Source: an uncultured Oscillospiraceae bacterium
Lineage (GTDB): Bacteria > Bacillota > Clostridia > Oscillospirales > Oscillospiraceae
Length of the DNA: 48,838 nt
Reading direction: 5' to 3'
Assembly: GCA_947168655.1 (NCBI GenBank)
Contig: CAMVMU010000008.1
Location: 1 to 48,838, forward strand
Both the position numbers and the translations under genes were made by a program. Below, piece after piece: positions 29,957-37,534 of this stretch (position 1 is its first letter; each line of letters opens with the position of its first letter). Below the pieces are notes generated by a model. It was not told where the DNA came from and made no database searches. It saw only the letters and a program-made list of their open reading frames with translations.

Positions 29957-32263
29957 ATGAGCAGACACACAGATGACGAGCTGTATCAGCTCTTGACAGA
30001 AACGGGTCGTCTCCTGCGGGGGGTAGAGCCCCGGGAGGGAGAGGAATATTCTCTGGAGTCGATCCTGGCCGAGTTCGGACAGGAGACGGCGAAGCCTGCC
30101 CCAAAGCCGGAAGAAGCTGCGACGGAGGATATTCCGGAGCAGAATCCGGAACCAGCTCCCGCCCCGATGGAGGAGGAGAAGCCGGTGGAGGATCCCGCCC
30201 TGCTGGATACCGGTCGCCTGCGGTCCACGGTAGCGGCCAACATGGCCAAGGTTATGGGTCCGGAAAAAAAGATGGACGGGACGCCCATCCAGCCGGGGCG
30301 GAAGGAGAAGCCTGCCTCCCGTGAAGAACCCGTTCTGCATGTGGTGGAGGGCGGCAAATCGGAAACGGAGAAAGACCCACACAACGATATTTTCCCCGAG
30401 GAGCCGGAGGGAATGCACAAGGTGCCGCTGGAACAGGTCATGTCCCAGACGGTGGAGTCGGTACTGGACGAGGATGACGCCATCCTGGAGCCGCCCGTCC
30501 CGCTGCGCGAACGGATGCAGGACCTGCTGGCGGATTGGGGAGACCGCCTGAGCGTGCTCTTCTCAAAAATCAACAAAAAGAGCAGCGATGAGACATCCCC
30601 GTGGGATCAGCCCGAAAACGAGGCGGAGGAGATCCGCGAGGAGCCTGAGCCGGAGATGGACCAGGCTGCCCGGGAGGAAAAAAGACTTTGCAAGAAGCTG
30701 CACCGACACGTGATCCTGTCCGCCGCACCGGCCATTGCGCTGGTGGTGATGACCGCGCTGGATGGAGCGGGTGTGCTGGCCGGCGTCTGGGCCATGCAGA
30801 TCTGGCTGCACCATGCTGTCGGCGGCGCGCTTCTGCTTCTGACGGCACTGCTGGTCCTGCCCGTGTGGCAGGAGATGGTGGAGCGGCTGAAGAAGGGCCG
30901 ATCCGGCTGTGAGCTGGCGGCCTGCGCCGCCGTACTGGTGACGCTGGCGGACTGCGCCGACGGTGCGATCCGCCAGATCGGGACGTACGCGTCCTTTGCA
31001 GCCCCCGCCGCTGTGATGGCCTGGGTCTGCCAGCTTGGCCTGCTGCTGCGCGCGGACGCCCGATGGTCAGCCTTTCACTTGGCGGATATCGGCGGAACAC
31101 CGCCCTATGGCGCATCCATCACGGCCGCCGGAGCCTGCAAGCAGCAGGGAACGATCAACGGCTTTTACAACACCGCCCACCGGGAGAGCCTGCCCCGCAA
31201 GTGGCAGACTGTGTTGACGCCGATCTATCTGGCGGCAGCCACGGTGCTCTCGGCGGTGGTGGCGCTGTCCCGCAAAGATGGTGCTGGCATGCTGTGGGTC
31301 TGGTCGGCCCTGCTGGCGGCGGGCATCCCGCTGTCCCTTCCTCTGGCGGACACGCTTCCGCTGAAATATCTCATCAAGCGCCTGGTCAAGAGCGGCAGCG
31401 CCGTGGCAGGCTACGAGGGAGCCAGAACGGTCTGCGGCTCCCGGCGCATGGTGGTCACGGATGATGATCTGTTTCCGCCGGGAACGGTAGGGCTCAACGG
31501 CCTGAAGGTCTACGGCGAGGAGATCGGCAAGGTGGTATCCTATGCGGCCAGCGTGGCGCAGGCATGCCACAGCCAGCTGACACCCCTGTTTGACCAGCTG
31601 CTGATGGCCGAGGGCGGCCTTCATCTGACTGTGGAGAATCTGCACTACTTTGAGGAGGGCGGCGTCGGCGGCACCATTCACGGCGAGAGCGTCACCATGG
31701 GCAGCGCCTACTTCATGCGAAAGAGCCACGTGACGCTGCCCCAGGAGCTGAAACTGAAGACCGGCGTCTTCCTGGCGGTAGACGGTACGCTGATCGCCAT
31801 TTTTGCCATCAAGTACCAGCCCTCCCGCAACGTGGAATGGGCTCTGCGCGCCATGCGGCGCAACCGGATCGTGCCGGTGCTGGCGGTGCGCAGCTGCAAC
31901 GTGACGCCCGGCCTCGTCAAGCGGAAGTTCAATCTGGACGCAAAAGCCTTGTATCCCAACGTTTCAACCAGGTTGGCGCTGTCGGATCTGAGCCGGGAGA
32001 CGGCGGAGAAGTCCGGCGCCATCATCTACCGTGAGGGACTGATGCCCTTTGCCGAGACCACGGTGGGCAGCCGGCGCATGGTGCGCGCCTGCCGCTGGGC
32101 GTCTGTGCTGGCCTATCTGGGCGGAGCGTGCGGCCTGCTGCTGGCATACTACTTTACCGGTGTGGGCGCGGCGGAGCTGCTGGATCCGCTGCGGATGCTG
32201 GTGTTCCAGGGCCTTTGGCTGGTGCCGACACTGCTGCTGAGCGGCATGGTCAAGCACTATTGA
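29957..32263 (+). CDS. P-type-ATPase-like pseudoenzyme with long acidic N-terminal tail
   Basis: I know no named family for this 768-residue protein. Residues 1-245 are acidic, Pro/Glu-rich and probably disordered. Then come two pairs of hydrophobic helices (about 250-305 and 315-365), a short polar stretch, and a third pair (about 415-465). The text AGIPLSLPLADTLPLKYLIKR then VKSGSAVAGYEGARTVCGS lines up with the CPC helix and linker of heavy-metal P-type ATPases. What should be DKTGT reads TDDDLFPPGT (about 501-510); the TGDN position reads RSCN; TGES and GDGxND are absent. A final helix pair (about 710-765) closes it, as in P-type pumps. Ion pumping is therefore unlikely; a sensing or scaffold role is possible. 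It follows rlmB by 21 bp. Confidence 0.72.
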   Translation: MSRHTDDELYQLLTETGRLLRGVEPREGEEYSLESILAEFGQETAKPAPKPEEAATEDIPEQNPEPAPAPMEEEKPVEDPALLDTGRLRSTVAANMAKVMGPEKKMDGTPIQPGRKEKPASREEPVLHVVEGGKSETEKDPHNDIFPEEPEGMHKVPLEQVMSQTVESVLDEDDAILEPPVPLRERMQDLLADWGDRLSVLFSKINKKSSDETSPWDQPENEAEEIREEPEPEMDQAAREEKRLCKKLHRHVILSAAPAIALVVMTALDGAGVLAGVWAMQIWLHHAVGGALLLLTALLVLPVWQEMVERLKKGRSGCELAACAAVLVTLADCADGAIRQIGTYASFAAPAAVMAWVCQLGLLLRADARWSAFHLADIGGTPPYGASITAAGACKQQGTINGFYNTAHRESLPRKWQTVLTPIYLAAATVLSAVVALSRKDGAGMLWVWSALLAAGIPLSLPLADTLPLKYLIKRLVKSGSAVAGYEGARTVCGSRRMVVTDDDLFPPGTVGLNGLKVYGEEIGKVVSYAASVAQACHSQLTPLFDQLLMAEGGLHLTVENLHYFEEGGVGGTIHGESVTMGSAYFMRKSHVTLPQELKLKTGVFLAVDGTLIAIFAIKYQPSRNVEWALRAMRRNRIVPVLAVRSCNVTPGLVKRKFNLDAKALYPNVSTRLALSDLSRETAEKSGAIIYREGLMPFAETTVGSRRMVRACRWASVLAYLGGACGLLLAYYFTGVGAAELLDPLRMLVFQGLWLVPTLLLSGMVKHY

Positions 32264-32282
32264 TTCAGCCTGTCTGCGAAAT

Positions 32283-32312
32283 ACGGCCGCAGAGCTTTGG
32301 CTCTGCGGCCGT
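32283..32312 (+). terminator. Hairpin after the P-type-ATPase-like gene
   Basis: A perfect 13-bp stem ACGGCCGCAGAGC/GCTCTGCGGCCGT with loop TTTG lies 20 bp after the stop, followed by only two T before CATG, so efficiency is uncertain. Confidence 0.65.
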
Positions 32313-32371
32313 TTCATGCAGTTTGTGCATTATAATTTGGGAAAATTCTGCTGTTTCCCGGAAAAATGTAG

Positions 32372-32400
32372 TTGTCAGGCTTGGAAAAATAGTATATAAT
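32372..32400 (+). promoter_or_regulatory. Promoter of the EF-G2-type gene
   Basis: TTGTCA (32372-32377) and perfect TATAAT (32395-32400) are 17 bp apart, 64 bp upstream of the ATG. Confidence 0.75.
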
Positions 32401-32464
32401 CCGTATGTTGAGCAATATGCGCGCTAACGTGCGCTGACAGAAAATGAAGGGAGAAACTTAAACT

Positions 32465-34528
32465 ATGACTGCCAACGATATCCGCAACATTGCGCTGCTG
32501 GGTCACGGCGGCTCCGGCAAGACCTCTCTGGCCGAGCAGATGCTGTTTATGACCAAGGGCACCGACCGTCTGGGCAAGCCCGCCGACGGCAACACCACCT
32601 GTGACTATGACGCTGAGGAGATCAAGCGCCAGATCTCCATCTCGCTGGCTTTCGCCCCTGTGAACTACAAGGGTGTGAAGATCAACGTGATGGACGCTCC
32701 CGGCAACTTCGACTTCTCCGGCGAGGCCCTGTCCGCTATCCGCGCCGCCGAGTGCGCTGTGCTGGTGGGCGCCGCCAAGGACGGTCTGTCCGTGGGTATT
32801 GAGCGCAGCTGGAAGATGCTGGGCAGCAAGCCCCGCATGATCTTTATCAACCGCACCGAGGAAGCCAACTCTGATTACAACGCCTGCCTTGACGCCCTGA
32901 AGGGCAAGTTTGGCCAGGCCATCACCCCCATCGTGGCTCCCATGGTGGATGGCAACAAGGCTGTTACCGCCATCGTGGACCTGCTGCACAACAAGGCCTA
33001 TGAGGTCAAGGGCGGCAAGGCTGTGGAGTGCCCCATCCCCGCCGCCATGGCCGATGAGGTGGAGACCCTGCGCGCCGAACTGATGGAGAACGCCGCCGGC
33101 GCCGACGAGGAGCTGATGGAGAAGTTCTTCGAAACCATGGAGCTGTCCGCCGAGGATATCGCCAAGGGCCTGAAGATCGGTGTTCGCGACGGCAGCATCT
33201 GCCCCGTGCTGTGCGGCTCCGCCGTCACCGGCCTGGGTGTGGAGATGCTGATGCAGACCATTCTGGACCTGGTGCCCGTGGCTACCGATATGCCCGCCGA
33301 GACTGCTCAGGATGACGACGGCAACGCTGTCGAGGTCGCCATTGATCCCGAAGGCCCCACTGCCGCTATCGTGTTCAAGACCATTTCCGACCAGTACGGC
33401 AAGTACTCCATGATCAAGGTCATCCGCGGCAAGGTCACCAGCGACATGTCCCTGTACAACACCACCACCGGTAACACCGAGAAGCTGGGCCGCCTGTACT
33501 TCATGAAGGGCAAGAAGGGCGAGGAGACCAAGGAGATCTGCTGCGGCGACATCGGCGCCATCGGCAAGATGGACCGTGTCCGCACCGGCGACACCCTGTG
33601 CGATCCCAAGAGCATCGTCAAGCTGGCGGGGATGGATTATCCCCAGCCCTGCTATGAGCGCGCCATTGCCCCCAAGACCAAGCAGGAAGTCGAGAAGGTC
33701 GGCACCGGCCTGAACAAGCTCAACGAGGAAGATCCCACCTTCCGCGTCACCAACAACGCCGAGACCCACCAGGTGGTCATCTCCGGCGCCGGCGATATCC
33801 AGATCGACGTGCTTTGCGCCAAGCTGAAGTCCCGCTTCGGCGTGGATACTGAGCTGTCCACCCCCCGCGTTCCCTATCGTGAGAAGATCCGCAGCAAGGT
33901 GGAGAAGCACGCCCGCTTCAAGAAGCAGACCGGCGGCAGCGGCCAGTTCGGCGACGTCGTCATCGTCTTCGAGCCCCAGACCGAGCAGGAGGACATGATC
34001 TTTGAAGAGGCCGTGTTCGGCGGCTCCGTGCCCAAGAACTACTTCCCCGCCGTGGAAAAGGGCCTGCGCGAGAGCTGCCTGAGCGGCGTTCTGGCCGGCT
34101 ATCCCGTGGTGTTCCTGAAGGCCACCCTGATCGACGGTTCCTATCACCCCGTGGACTCCTCCGAAATCGCCTTCAAGGTGGCGGCCAACATGGCCTTCAA
34201 GGCCGCTCTGCCCGAGGCCAAGCCCGTGCTGATGGAGCCCATCGGTGAGCTGAAGGTCACCGTGCCCGACAACTACGTGGGCGATGTTATGGGTGACCTG
34301 AACAAGCGTCGCGGACGCGTTATGGGTATGAATCCCACCGGCGACGGCGAGACCGTGCTGGAGGCCGAGGTGCCCATGGCCGAGATGATGTCCTACGCCA
34401 TCGATCTGCGCTCCATGACCCAGTCCCGCGGTGTGTTCACCTTCAACTTCGTCCGCTATGAGGATTGCCCCGTGGCGGCTCAGGAGAAGGCCATTGCCGA
34501 GGCCAAGGCTCTGGCTGAAGCCGAGTAA
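32465..34528 (+). CDS. EF-G2-type translational GTPase (divergent elongation factor G)
   Basis: This 687-residue protein has the full EF-G domain order: G domain (about 1-270), domain II, III, IV (GGSGQFGDVVIVFEP near 490, a domain IV hallmark) and V. The GTPase motifs are those of the EF-G2 subfamily rather than canonical EF-G. G1 is GHGGSGKTS, switch I has SISLAFAP, G3 is DAPGNFDF with Asn where the catalytic His (DTPGH) normally sits, and G4 is NRTE instead of NKxD. Weakened GTP hydrolysis and altered base recognition are therefore likely. EF-G2 proteins are thought to have non-essential, auxiliary roles at the ribosome. Codon choice is strongly biased (few rare codons), suggesting high expression. 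It has its own strong promoter and terminator. Confidence 0.88.
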   Translation: MTANDIRNIALLGHGGSGKTSLAEQMLFMTKGTDRLGKPADGNTTCDYDAEEIKRQISISLAFAPVNYKGVKINVMDAPGNFDFSGEALSAIRAAECAVLVGAAKDGLSVGIERSWKMLGSKPRMIFINRTEEANSDYNACLDALKGKFGQAITPIVAPMVDGNKAVTAIVDLLHNKAYEVKGGKAVECPIPAAMADEVETLRAELMENAAGADEELMEKFFETMELSAEDIAKGLKIGVRDGSICPVLCGSAVTGLGVEMLMQTILDLVPVATDMPAETAQDDDGNAVEVAIDPEGPTAAIVFKTISDQYGKYSMIKVIRGKVTSDMSLYNTTTGNTEKLGRLYFMKGKKGEETKEICCGDIGAIGKMDRVRTGDTLCDPKSIVKLAGMDYPQPCYERAIAPKTKQEVEKVGTGLNKLNEEDPTFRVTNNAETHQVVISGAGDIQIDVLCAKLKSRFGVDTELSTPRVPYREKIRSKVEKHARFKKQTGGSGQFGDVVIVFEPQTEQEDMIFEEAVFGGSVPKNYFPAVEKGLRESCLSGVLAGYPVVFLKATLIDGSYHPVDSSEIAFKVAANMAFKAALPEAKPVLMEPIGELKVTVPDNYVGDVMGDLNKRRGRVMGMNPTGDGETVLEAEVPMAEMMSYAIDLRSMTQSRGVFTFNFVRYEDCPVAAQEKAIAEAKALAEAE

Positions 34529-34544
34529 TCGAAGCGCATATCTC

Positions 34545-34575
34545 AAAAGGACCGCTGCAATGCAGCGGTCCTTTT
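34545..34575 (+). terminator. Terminator of the EF-G2-type gene
   Basis: A perfect 14-bp stem AAAAGGACCGCTGC/GCAGCGGTCCTTTT with loop AAT ends in TTTTTT. Confidence 0.9.
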
Positions 34576-34583
34576 TTGCTGCC

Positions 34584-34629
34584 GTCCCTGTCATTGCGAG
34601 GGGCAAAGCGGCGTGGCAATCCGCAATCC
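34584..34629. repeat. Short interspersed palindromic repeat, copy B
   Basis: In reverse orientation it carries GCGGATTGCCACG ... CCTCGCAATGACAGGGAC, matching copy A (26717-26769) over both cores and copy C (47379-47423) in the AATGACAGGGAC end. It lies between a terminator and the next promoter. Confidence 0.72.
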
Positions 34630-34634
34630 CCCGC

Positions 34635-34663
34635 TTGCGCGGCGTCGAACTCTATTGTATAAT
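34635..34663 (+). promoter_or_regulatory. Promoter of the S9 peptidase gene
   Basis: TTGCGC (34635-34640) and perfect TATAAT (34658-34663) are 17 bp apart, 34 bp upstream of the ATG. Confidence 0.65.
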
Positions 34664-34697
34664 ACAAAACAGAGATAAACAGAAAGGATGTGTTCCC

Positions 34698-36659
34698 ATG
34701 CGCCCCATCGCTGTGGATGATTTTTGCAAGCTGAAATTCCTGTCCAATGTGACTTTCTCTCCGGAGGGGAAGAGCGCCTGCTTTGTGGTTACGGAGGCTG
34801 ACCGCAAAAAGAACAACTATCGCTCCTGCATCTACCTTCGCCGGGACGGCAAAATCCGCAAGCTCACCTCTTTCGGCAAGGAGGGCAGCTTCCGCTATCT
34901 GGACGAGGACACCATTCTATTCCCCGGCAAGCGGGAGGAGGACGGCGAGAACAAGCTGGAGAGCCGCTGGTACCGCATCTCCCTCAGCGGCGGCGAGGCG
35001 GAGGTGGCCTACACATTCCCCATCCCCGTGTCCCGCGTGCTGCCCCTGCCCGGCGGCGATCTGCTGGTGGAGGGCACCACCTTCCCCGGCTTTGAGGAAC
35101 TGTATACCGGCAGCCCCAAGCTGCTGGCCGCCTTTGCCAAGCACAGCAAGGAGAACGAGGACTATGAGGAAATCGCCCAAGTGCCCTGGTGGTGGAACGG
35201 CAGTACATACACCAAGGGGGCCTATACGTCGTTGTTCCGCTACGACAGCCGGAGAAAGAAGCTGCGCCGTTTGACGGAGCTGAACGTCAACGTCTATAAC
35301 GTCCAGCTGAGCCGGGATAAAAAGGCTGCCTACTACTGCACCGCTCCTGTGCGGCCCCTGCTGTCCATGATTGGCACCTCGTCCCTGTGCCGCATGGATC
35401 TTGCCACCGGCGCCGTCACCACGATGGTGTCGGAGAATGATCACTTTGCTCTGGGCGGCTTTGAGGTGGGCGACAGCTTCCTGCTGGTGCTGGCCTCCGA
35501 CAACCGCTACGGTCTCAACACGGACAGCGATTTCTACAAGCTGGATCCCACCACCGGCGCACTGACGTTCTACGCCCGCCACAGTGAGTCCATCGGCTCC
35601 TCTGTGGGCTCCGACGTCCGCTACGGCGGCGGCCGCAGCGTGAAGATGGTGGGGGACACCTGCTACTTTATCTCCACCCGCTTTGACAGCGCCAAGCTCT
35701 TCAAGCTGGAGAACGGCGTCATTACCCCTGTCATCGACCGGGAGGGCTCCGTGGACTGCTTCGATATCTGCGGCGATGAGCTGCTGCTGGTGGGCCTCTA
35801 CGACATGAAGGCCCAGGAGCTTTACGATGGCCGCGGCAGGCAGCTCACCCGCTTCAACGAGGCCGCTCTGCGTGACAGGTACGTGGCCTTGCCGGAGATC
35901 CTGAATGTGGAGCGGGACGGCTACGAGGTCCACGGCTTCGTCCTCAAGCCCATGGACTACGATCCGGCGAAAAAGTACCCCGTGATCCTGGATGTCCACG
36001 GCGGTCCGAAGACGGTATACGGCCCCGTGTTCTACCACGAGATGCAGTACTGGGCGGGGAAGGGCTACTTTGTCATCTTCTGCAACCCCACCGGCTCCGA
36101 CGGCCGAGGCGCCTTCATGGACATCCGGGGCAAGTACGGAACGGTGGACTTTGACGATATCATGGCCTTCTGCGACAAGGCGCTGGCCAGCTATCCCGCC
36201 ATGGATCCGGAGAACTTCTTTGAGACCGGCGGCTCCTACGGCGGCTTCATGACCAACTGGATCATCGGCCACACCGACCGCTTCCGCGCCTGTGCCAGCC
36301 AGCGGTCCATTTCCAACTGGTTCTCTTTCTATGGCGTGTCCGACATCGGTGTGGAATTCGCCATGGATCAGAATGCGTCCGATCCCTGGGGCGATCCGGA
36401 GAAGCTGTGGTTCCACAGCCCGATGAAATATGCTGACCGGGTGAAAACGCCCACGCTGTTTATCCACTCCTTTGAGGATTACCGCTGCCCCATCGATCAG
36501 GGTTATCAGATGTTCACCGCCCTCATCGCCCACGGGGTGGAGAGCAAAATGGTCTGCTTCCGCGGTGAGAACCACGAGCTCAGCCGCAGCGGCAAGCCCG
36601 CCCACCGGCTCAAGAGACTGAACGAGATCACCGCCTGGTTTGACAACCACCGGGGTTGA
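34698..36659 (+). CDS. S9 family serine peptidase (prolyl oligopeptidase/acylaminoacyl-peptidase type)
   Basis: This 653-residue cytosolic peptidase (no signal peptide) has an N-terminal beta-propeller-like region (about 1-390) and a C-terminal alpha/beta hydrolase domain. The hydrolase part shows ILDVHGGP (oxyanion region), then the nucleophile motif GGSYGG near 510-515, the acid in HSFEDYRCP near 593 and the catalytic His in GENHELSRSG near 626. Propeller text such as GKIRKLTSFGKEG and GGEAEVAYTFPIPV is WD40-like. It would cut short peptides, possibly releasing N-acylated residues. The ATG at 34698 is chosen for the AAAGGA site 9 nt upstream; upstream codons overlap the EF-G2 gene and the promoter. 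Confidence 0.93.
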   Translation: MRPIAVDDFCKLKFLSNVTFSPEGKSACFVVTEADRKKNNYRSCIYLRRDGKIRKLTSFGKEGSFRYLDEDTILFPGKREEDGENKLESRWYRISLSGGEAEVAYTFPIPVSRVLPLPGGDLLVEGTTFPGFEELYTGSPKLLAAFAKHSKENEDYEEIAQVPWWWNGSTYTKGAYTSLFRYDSRRKKLRRLTELNVNVYNVQLSRDKKAAYYCTAPVRPLLSMIGTSSLCRMDLATGAVTTMVSENDHFALGGFEVGDSFLLVLASDNRYGLNTDSDFYKLDPTTGALTFYARHSESIGSSVGSDVRYGGGRSVKMVGDTCYFISTRFDSAKLFKLENGVITPVIDREGSVDCFDICGDELLLVGLYDMKAQELYDGRGRQLTRFNEAALRDRYVALPEILNVERDGYEVHGFVLKPMDYDPAKKYPVILDVHGGPKTVYGPVFYHEMQYWAGKGYFVIFCNPTGSDGRGAFMDIRGKYGTVDFDDIMAFCDKALASYPAMDPENFFETGGSYGGFMTNWIIGHTDRFRACASQRSISNWFSFYGVSDIGVEFAMDQNASDPWGDPEKLWFHSPMKYADRVKTPTLFIHSFEDYRCPIDQGYQMFTALIAHGVESKMVCFRGENHELSRSGKPAHRLKRLNEITAWFDNHRG

Positions 36660-36669
36660 AATCCATTCC

Positions 36670-36699
36670 AAAGCGGCAGGGGAAAGCCCCTGCCGCTTT
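36670..36699 (+). terminator. Terminator of the S9 peptidase gene
   Basis: A perfect 13-bp stem AAAGCGGCAGGGG/CCCCTGCCGCTTT with loop AAAG; the T tail is short. Confidence 0.7.
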
Positions 36700-36869
36700 C
36701 CTTATGTGTCGCGTCTCCGTCCTGTTCGAACCCGATGCGCCACGGTCCATATTACAATACAGGCAGGTTATTAAATATCGGCAAATAGTAAAAATAAAAT
36801 TGAAATAACAAAAAATATGTTGGTTTGCTTTATCACTGCAAACTGTTGCTGTCAAAAGGAAAACGGAGA

Positions 36870-36887
36870 TTGTTAATTATATCGCAA
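36870..36887. promoter_or_regulatory. Possible redox-repressor (Rex-like) site
   Basis: TTGTTAATTATATCGCAA keeps one full TTGTTAA half and the outer CAA of the other when compared with the Rex consensus TTGTTAA-N4-TTAACAA. It lies 26 bp upstream of the -35. Rex controls NADH-linked fermentation and hydrogenase genes in Clostridia; the match is only partial. Confidence 0.3.
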
Positions 36888-36913
36888 AATATTGAAGCAA
36901 TCGAAAGGCGGTG

Positions 36914-36942
36914 TTGACAAATAGAGCCCCATGCGATACACT
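36914..36942 (+). promoter_or_regulatory. Promoter of the hydrogenase operon
   Basis: Perfect TTGACA (36914-36919) and TACACT (36937-36942) are 17 bp apart. Transcription would begin near 36950 and give a leader of about 105 nt. Confidence 0.8.
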
Positions 36943-36954
36943 GCTAAAGGAACT

Positions 36955-37029
36955 GTGTCCTCGAAAAGAGTCGAACGATTCCTTTGGAGGATGGCAGGGG
37001 CGTGAGAACCCCTGCACGGAAAAGGATAC
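36955..37029 (+). ncRNA. Structured leader RNA of the hydrogenase operon (candidate cis-regulatory element)
   Basis: A closing helix GTGTCCT (36955-36961) pairs with AGGATAC (37023-37029). It encloses GAGTCG-AA-CGATTC (36968-36981), a weak TCC/GGA stem, and GCAGGGG-CGTGAGAA-CCCCTGC (36994-37015). This is a multi-branched junction of the kind seen in riboswitches, ending about 8 nt before the AGGAGG-type ribosome site. It matches no riboswitch class that I can recall. Confidence 0.45.
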
Positions 37030-37054
37030 CAAAACAATGATTAGGAGGAAAGAG

Positions 37055-37534
37055 ATGAAACAAGACCTCTCCCGCGCATCGGAGATCATCGAGCGCTATG
37101 ACTGCGCCGAGCACAATCTGATCGCCATTATGCAGGAGATCCAGGCGGAGTACAAGTACCTCAGCCAGGATGTGCTGCTGCTGATTGCCCAGAAACTGGA
37201 CATCAGCGCCGCCCGGGTGTATAGCGTGGCCACGTTCTACGAGAATTTCTCGCTGGAGGCTAAGGGCAAGAACATCATCAAAATCTGCGACGGAACTGCC
37301 TGCCACGTCCGCAAGTCCCAGCCGATCTATGAGGCGGTCCACCAGTATCTGGGCCTCACCGGCAAGAAAAAGACCTCGGATGACGGTATGTTCACACTGG
37401 AGACGGTGGCCTGCCTGGGCGCCTGCTCCCTGGCCCCGGCCATGATGGTCAACAATGAGGTACACGCCAAAATGACGCCGGAGAGCGCCCTGGAGCTGCT
37501 GGAGTCCATGCGGAGAGAGGAGGCTGCCCAATGA
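37055..37534 (+). CDS. hydC: NAD-linked [FeFe] hydrogenase, NuoE-like subunit (HydC/HndA)
   Basis: This 159-residue thioredoxin-fold [2Fe-2S] subunit is homologous to complex I NuoE. The four cluster ligands are Cys78 and Cys83 (ICDGTACHVR) and Cys120 and Cys124 (ACLGACSLAP). It relays electrons within the trimeric hydrogenase. The ATG at 37055 has TTAGGAGGAAAG before it; upstream sequence belongs to the leader. Its stop overlaps the NuoF-like start as ATGA. Together the three genes encode the cytosolic complex that couples NADH and reduced ferredoxin to hydrogen formation (electron confurcation/bifurcation). Confidence 0.93.
   Translation: MKQDLSRASEIIERYDCAEHNLIAIMQEIQAEYKYLSQDVLLLIAQKLDISAARVYSVATFYENFSLEAKGKNIIKICDGTACHVRKSQPIYEAVHQYLGLTGKKKTSDDGMFTLETVACLGACSLAPAMMVNNEVHAKMTPESALELLESMRREEAAQ

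Larger units (their letters stand above)
36700..37054 (+). promoter_or_regulatory. Intergenic control region of the hydrogenase operon
   Basis: This stretch has no gene. It starts with ordinary sequence, becomes strikingly AT-rich from about 36760 to 36915, then holds the promoter (36914-36942) and a folded leader (36955-37029). The AT-rich part contains a possible Rex-like site at 36870-36887 and could act as an UP element or regulator-binding zone. Confidence 0.6.

Noticed and set aside
32375..34606. A 743-codon minus-strand frame over the EF-G2-type gene
   Set aside because: Antisense shadow caused by strong GC3 codon bias; it also reads through the EF-G2 terminator and promoter.
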